A stretch of 64,000 nt of DNA from Pseudodesulfovibrio sp. GTDB lineage: Bacteria; Desulfobacterota; Desulfovibrionia; Desulfovibrionales; Desulfovibrionaceae. Below, piece by piece: positions 59,936-64,000 of the stretch (position 1 is the first letter of the stretch; every line of letters begins with the position of its first letter). The stretch spans positions 1 to 64,000 of the forward strand of contig JAEINO010000007.1 of NCBI GenBank assembly GCA_016342345.1, read 5' to 3'. The notes beneath the pieces were generated by a model that saw only the letters and a list, made by a program, of their open reading frames with translations, was not told where the DNA came from and did not search any database. A program made the position numbers and the translations under genes.

Positions 59936-61270
59936 TTGAAACGCGCGATTCTTTTAATAGTATTGGTACTGGTGGTCGGTTTTGCCGGCACTGCTTACTG
60001 GTACACTTCATATAATAATAAGAATCTGGATAATACTCGTTGGCTTTCTCGTTCCTTTGAAGGTGTTCAGTCCATTCATGTACAGGCCGTTCAGGGAACA
60101 TACATGCTGACGGCATTAAAGGATGGATGGGAGGCTCAGGTTCCAGGGGCTTCCTGGAATATCACCGCACGAGTGCTTCCGGCCAAAGTGGTTGAATATT
60201 CAGCCAAACTTTCTGATTTGACGCCATATCGTTCCATCGGAGGTTTTGATCAGGGTGGCCCGGAGGAGTATGGTTTGGACACCCCGGACCTCAAGGTCAT
60301 TGTCAAGTTTGGTGGAAAAGCTGAGCCGTTGACGGTGAAGCTGACTACAGACCCTTCCGGTATGGTTTTCGGATGGAATTCGGACAGTCCTGGTCTGGTT
60401 TATGAGTTTGGCAAGAAAACATTGGAACAATTGAGTCTTCCTGCAACTCGTTTTTTAGATACCAGGGTTTTCCAGTTTGATGAAGAAGTTGTCAGCAAAT
60501 TGCAATTGGTGCAACCATTCGGCTCCAGTTGGCTGGTTGAGAAGCGCAAGGAAGGATTCTTTTTTACCTTGCCCGGATATCTCAAGGAAAAGCCGGCATC
60601 AGATTCCGAGCTCAAGCTGTACATTCATGCGTTGGCATTGTTACGTGCCACGAATCTGGTGCTTGAACCAATGGTTACAGACAAGAGGATTCCTGTATTG
60701 ACCCTCAGGCTTTGGACAGGAAGTGGGGAACCTTCAGCTGTGGTTGAATTTTTTACTGTTGCGGATAATCCTGATGTTTATTTGGGCAAGTCATCCTGGC
60801 TAACCGTTCCGTTCATGCTGGATGCCGAAAGTGTTGGACAGTTGGTCCGGAGTGCATTCGACGTCCAGGGACGAACTGTAGTCAAATTCGACATTGGGAC
60901 TGTAGCGAGTTTTATTGTTCAGTATGGTGGAAAAAAATACGTGGTAAATCGTAGTGAGTCCGGCTGGCGTGTTGAAGGTGGAGAAAAAAATGTCCCTGGC
61001 ATTGACATGTCGCTTTGGCGATTTACTGAATTACAGTTTGAGGCTTTACCGTTAAATAATTTACCAGACTCGGCGATTGAGTTGATGTATTGTAAGCTTC
61101 TGGATGAGAGTGGGAAAAAATTGACGGCTCTGACGTTTTATACAGACCCTAAATTGCCCCAAGGTCAGTGCTGGATGAAGAATGGGGGCGGGATGTATTA
61201 TCCTGTTTCCAGCAGATTGCTTAAAGATTTACAGGGCATGTTTCCGGCTAATTCCATTGGAACAAACTAG
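59936..61270 (+). CDS. DUF4340 domain protein, membrane-anchored
   Basis: A 444-residue protein with one N-terminal membrane helix (about 4-22) and the rest predicted outside the cytoplasm. The body is beta-rich with the repeated DUF4340 pattern (EEYGLDTPDLKVIVKFGG near 102-120 and VLEPMVTDKR further on). In other bacteria DUF4340 genes often lie near ABC-type gliding or lipoprotein genes, not seen here. Start is TTG 59936 after GGAGGAAT. It precedes rpoZ by 35 bases. Confidence 0.78.
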   Translation: MKRAILLIVLVLVVGFAGTAYWYTSYNNKNLDNTRWLSRSFEGVQSIHVQAVQGTYMLTALKDGWEAQVPGASWNITARVLPAKVVEYSAKLSDLTPYRSIGGFDQGGPEEYGLDTPDLKVIVKFGGKAEPLTVKLTTDPSGMVFGWNSDSPGLVYEFGKKTLEQLSLPATRFLDTRVFQFDEEVVSKLQLVQPFGSSWLVEKRKEGFFFTLPGYLKEKPASDSELKLYIHALALLRATNLVLEPMVTDKRIPVLTLRLWTGSGEPSAVVEFFTVADNPDVYLGKSSWLTVPFMLDAESVGQLVRSAFDVQGRTVVKFDIGTVASFIVQYGGKKYVVNRSESGWRVEGGEKNVPGIDMSLWRFTELQFEALPLNNLPDSAIELMYCKLLDESGKKLTALTFYTDPKLPQGQCWMKNGGGMYYPVSSRLLKDLQGMFPANSIGTN

Positions 61271-61305
61271 GAATACACGCTTTTATAACGTAGAAGGAGA
61301 ATAAC

Positions 61306-61542
61306 ATGGCACGAATTACTGTTGAAGATTGTCTGGAAAAGGTGAGCAATCGCTTTCTTATCACCCAGATGAGCATCCAGCGGGTGAAGCAGTATCGCGA
61401 AGGGTATGAACCTCTGGTGTTGTCCAAGAACAAGGAAATTGTCAGTTCCTTGCGGGAAATCGCTGCGGGTAAGGTAATCCCGGACCAGTCGATCCCTGAA
61501 GCCAATGTTGATGTTGAATTTCCTGAGGATGCTGAAAAATAG
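61306..61542 (+). CDS. rpoZ: RNA polymerase omega subunit
   Basis: A 78-residue subunit that helps assemble RNA polymerase and contributes to the ppGpp site. The start [20 protein letters not shown], with RVKQYREG further on, is the family pattern. An acidic C-terminal tail of about 20 residues follows. ATG 61306 has AGAAGGAGAATAAC in front. dnaJ starts three bases after its stop. Confidence 0.95.
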   Translation: MARITVEDCLEKVSNRFLITQMSIQRVKQYREGYEPLVLSKNKEIVSSLREIAAGKVIPDQSIPEANVDVEFPEDAEK

Positions 61543-61544
61543 TC

Positions 61545-62663
61545 ATGGCCAAACGCGATTATTATGAAGTCCTTGGCGTTGCACAGGACGCTTCTCAGGA
61601 CGAGATCAAATCGGCTTACCGTAAATTGGCATTCAAGTTTCACCCTGATCGCAATCAGGATGACCCAGATGCCGAGTCCAAATTCAAGGAAGCCTCCGAG
61701 GCGTATGAAATTCTTGGCAAAGCTGAAAAACGCCAGACGTATGATCGTTTCGGCCATGAAGGTGTGAGTGGAAACGGTTTTTCCGGTTTTTCCAATAATG
61801 AGGACATCTTCGGAGCTTTCAGCGATATCTTTGGTGAGGTTTTTGGTTTTTCGTCCGGCGGAAGAGGGGGGGCAAACCGTCCTCGGGCCGGGTCTGACCT
61901 TCGGTACAATCTGGATGTTTCATTCCGGCAAGCTGCCAAGGGTGCTGAGGTCGAGATTCAAATCCCCGTGGAAGTTTCCTGTTCCTTATGCGGTGGGAGT
62001 GGGGCAGCCCCTGGAACCGATCCTGAGGTCTGTTCCCATTGTGGCGGTTCCGGGACCATGCAGCAATCTCAGGGGTTCTTTCGTATTTCCGTGACTTGCC
62101 CCCATTGCCGTGGTGCGGGGCAGGTCATTACTGATCCCTGTTCGGAGTGCATGGGACGAGGATCAGTCATTGAAAACAAGGATCTCAACGTCAGAATCCC
62201 GGCAGGTGTGGACAACAATTCACGTCTTCGCCTGCGAGGTGAGGGTGAAGGTGGCACGAATGGAGGGCCTCCGGGCGATCTGTATGTTGTCATTCGCGTC
62301 GAGCCTGATGACGTTTTTGAACGTCACGGTCAGAATCTGATTATTGGTCGTGAGATTTCTTTTGTAGAAGCTGCTCTTGGACATCGCATGGAAGTTCCGA
62401 CTCTGGATGATCCGGTGAATCTGGATATTCCCAAGGGCACGCAGAGCGGTGAAGTTTTTCGGCTTCGGGGTTTGGGCCTTCCTCATCTGGGGAGCACCCA
62501 CAAGGGGGATTTGCTGGTGGAGGTCAAGGTCAAGACTCCAACCCGTTTGAACAGTCGGCAGGAAGAGCTTCTGCGGGAGTTCTCCGAAATCGAAGGGAGT
62601 AAGCTGACGACCAAGGCTAAGGACTTTTTCAAAAAGGCCAAAGATAAAGTCATGGGAGAGTGA
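61545..62663 (+). CDS. dnaJ: Chaperone DnaJ
   Basis: The Hsp70 co-chaperone, 372 residues. The J domain (1-70) includes the HPD in FKFHPDRN near 33; a Gly/Phe-rich linker (about 75-115) follows. Four zinc motifs ([32 protein letters not shown]) lie near 143-205, and the C-terminal substrate domain has the LRGLGLPH segment. It lies between rpoZ and moaC; dnaK is not in the window. Confidence 0.96.
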   Translation: MAKRDYYEVLGVAQDASQDEIKSAYRKLAFKFHPDRNQDDPDAESKFKEASEAYEILGKAEKRQTYDRFGHEGVSGNGFSGFSNNEDIFGAFSDIFGEVFGFSSGGRGGANRPRAGSDLRYNLDVSFRQAAKGAEVEIQIPVEVSCSLCGGSGAAPGTDPEVCSHCGGSGTMQQSQGFFRISVTCPHCRGAGQVITDPCSECMGRGSVIENKDLNVRIPAGVDNNSRLRLRGEGEGGTNGGPPGDLYVVIRVEPDDVFERHGQNLIIGREISFVEAALGHRMEVPTLDDPVNLDIPKGTQSGEVFRLRGLGLPHLGSTHKGDLLVEVKVKTPTRLNSRQEELLREFSEIEGSKLTTKAKDFFKKAKDKVMGE

Positions 62664-62664
62664 G

Positions 62665-63144
62665 ATGATTGACGGTTTTTCGCATATGGATAACGATGGA
62701 AATGCCCGCATGGTTGATGTTTCCGGCAAGGTTGATACCCAGCGTACAGCAATTGTCCGGTGTCTGGTTCGCCTGTCTCCCGAGACACTTGCTCTTCTCA
62801 TGAAGAATGCCCTGCCAAAGGGGGACGTGCTGACCACGGCCAAGATAGCAGGTATCCAGGCTGCCAAACGGACTGCCGACATGATTCCCATGTGCCATCC
62901 ACTTCCGATCAGTTATGCGGATATCCGGTTCAATGTTGATGAATCAGAATCCACCATTGAGTTGGAGGCAGAGGTTCGGACTATCTACAAGACTGGCATC
63001 GAAATGGAAGCTCTTGTCGGTGCTCAGATTGCTGCCGCGACCATTTACGACATGTGCAAGGCCGTACAAAAGAATATTATCATCGACAATTGCCGTCTCG
63101 TTTTCAAGAGCGGCGGCAAGAGCGGGACCTTCAAGGCAGATTAG
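62665..63144 (+). CDS. moaC: Cyclic pyranopterin monophosphate synthase
   Basis: It makes cyclic pyranopterin monophosphate, the first stable intermediate of molybdenum and tungsten cofactor. The 159-residue protein has [31 protein letters not shown] (as region about 51-82) and the [23 protein letters not shown] active-site stretch near 112-134, all as in MoaC. Start ATG 62665 is one base after the dnaJ stop. The product serves the AOR cofactor 37 kb away. It is closed by a strong terminator. Confidence 0.95.
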   Translation: MIDGFSHMDNDGNARMVDVSGKVDTQRTAIVRCLVRLSPETLALLMKNALPKGDVLTTAKIAGIQAAKRTADMIPMCHPLPISYADIRFNVDESESTIELEAEVRTIYKTGIEMEALVGAQIAAATIYDMCKAVQKNIIIDNCRLVFKSGGKSGTFKAD

Positions 63145-63165
63145 AGCCTGATTATGATGAAATCA

Positions 63166-63198
63166 AAAAGCCGCTTTCCTTTGAGGAAAGCGGCTTTT
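63166..63198. terminator. Bidirectional terminator between moaC and hisF
   Basis: AAAAGCCGCTTTCC and GGAAAGCGGCTTTT form a perfect 14-base stem with a five-base loop; both flanks are A/T-rich, so it serves moaC and the convergent hisF. Confidence 0.93.
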
Positions 63199-63222
63199 CT
63201 TGTCTCATTCTTTTGCAGATTG

Positions 63223-64000
63223 TTACCAGACTGAACGAGTCTGGACGCCTGCATTGGCCATGTATTTTTTCAAATCAGAAATGGTGTATTCTCCGTAGTG
63301 GACGATGGATGCTATGAGGGCGGCTGTGGCCCGGCCCGTGGTAACGGCATCGACCATATGCTGAGGAGATCCGGCACCGCCGGATGCAATGACCGGGATG
63401 GTTACGGATTCTGCAACCAGTCTGGTCAATTCGAGGTCGTAGCCGTTTTTTGTTCCATCAGCGTCGATGGAATTGAGGCAAATTTCGCCTGCTCCCAATG
63501 CCTCTCCGGTCTTGGCCCACTCAATGGCGTCCATTCCCATGTGCTTGCGGCCGCCATGGATGACGATTTCAAAACCGGATGGGATATCCTCGGATTTCTT
63601 GACGCGTTTGACATCCATGCCCAAGACTATGCACTGGGAGCCGAATCGTGCGGCCCCTTCGCTGATGATATCAGGATTCTTGACAGCTCCCGAGTTGACA
63701 GAAACTTTTTCCGCGCCAGCGACAAGGACATCGCGCATGTCATCAATCGTATTGATGCCGCCACCGACCGAAAAGGGGATGAATATTTGGGAGGCGACTT
63801 TTTCAACAACATCAAGGAATATTCCTCGTGCTTCGTGGGAAGCCGTGATGTCGTAGAAGACGATTTCATCCGCGCCGTCCTCGTAATATCTTCTGGCTGT
63901 TTCAACCGGGTCGCCAATATCAACATTGTCTTTGAACTTGATGCCTTTTGTCAGCCTTCCATTCCGAACATCAAGGCAGGGGATGACGCGTTTACTGAGC
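63223..64000 (-). CDS. hisF: Imidazole glycerol phosphate synthase, cyclase subunit (cut by window edge)
   Basis: HisF forms the imidazole ring in histidine synthesis from the ammonia of HisH. The frame starts at the window edge with [15 protein letters not shown], so only the first two bases of the start codon (giving ML) are missing. The visible 258 residues have the catalytic aspartates in CLDV (near 11) and [10 protein letters not shown] (near 130), two phosphate loops (SVGGGI near 83 and ASGGAG near 203). It is a (beta-alpha)8 barrel of normal length. Confidence 0.95.
   Translation of the reverse strand, partial: LSKRVIPCLDVRNGRLTKGIKFKDNVDIGDPVETARRYYEDGADEIVFYDITASHEARGIFLDVVEKVASQIFIPFSVGGGINTIDDMRDVLVAGAEKVSVNSGAVKNPDIISEGAARFGSQCIVLGMDVKRVKKSEDIPSGFEIVIHGGRKHMGMDAIEWAKTGEALGAGEICLNSIDADGTKNGYDLELTRLVAESVTIPVIASGGAGSPQHMVDAVTTGRATAALIASIVHYGEYTISDLKKYMANAGVQTRSVW

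Overview
The window looks like chromosome from a sulfate-reducing member of the Desulfovibrionaceae (Desulfovibrio or Pseudodesulfovibrio type). The pointers are a stand-alone dsrC with both C-terminal cysteines (C93 and C104), a complete rnfCDGEAB cluster headed by a decaheme cytochrome c, a tungstate transporter (tupABC) beside a tungsten aldehyde:ferredoxin oxidoreductase, and a dense flagellar export block. The assignment rests on gene content and protein motifs only; no database search was run.

Layout. 1-3150: the end of a tRNA-Gly, an unrecognised methyltransferase-like gene, and the phospholipid pair psd-pssA. 3151-7716: leuACDB, closed by a bidirectional terminator. 7792-8884 (minus): two small membrane coiled-coil genes, one with an apparent frameshift in a homopolymer, and a GIY-YIG protein. 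8990-14357: an ABC-F ATPase, a Nudix hydrolase, metF, asd and a class IV aminotransferase. 14533-20407: a glycosyltransferase, a very large SulP transporter with zinc-ribbon, STAS and cyclic-nucleotide domains, and rfbB-rfbD. 20513-27413 (minus): a tungsten/molybdenum-cofactor block with trmL, a MobB-like protein, tupCBA, a ModE-type regulator, a HesA/MoeB-like enzyme, moaD and aor. 28685-35745 (minus): tRNA-Val and the rnf cluster, whose RnfB is fused to a GltD-like flavoprotein. 36024-42785: small membrane, PilZ, reductase, hydroxylase-like, response-regulator, HD and Tim44-like genes. 43333-48303: dsrC, rpmE, a DUF1385 gene, prfA, prmC and lpxC. 48359-57884 (minus): the flagellar export and regulation operon fliR-flhB-flhA-flhF-flhG-fliA-cheY-fliL with satellite genes. 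58038-64000: an M23 peptidase, a TtcA-like protein, a DUF4340 gene, rpoZ, dnaJ, moaC, and hisF, cut by the window edge two bases before its start codon is complete.

How the parts fit. Tungstate uptake, MobB, MoaD, a MoeB-like adenylyltransferase and MoaC all bear on pterin-cofactor supply for the AOR, which exchanges electrons with ferredoxin. Rnf couples ferredoxin, NADH and the ion gradient, and here gains a GltD-like NAD(P)/FAD module and a route to periplasmic cytochromes. A thioredoxin-reductase-like protein lacking the usual NADPH motifs may draw on the same ferredoxin pool. DsrC belongs to sulfite reduction.

The strongest points for a second look are the RnfB-GltD fusion, the zinc-ribbon/SulP/STAS/cNMP protein, the reductase without NADPH motifs, a perfect sigma-54-type promoter inside a hairpin before lpxC, and paired palindromes upstream of dsrC and the rnf operon. 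I saw no insertion sequence, prophage, CRISPR array or other mobile element.
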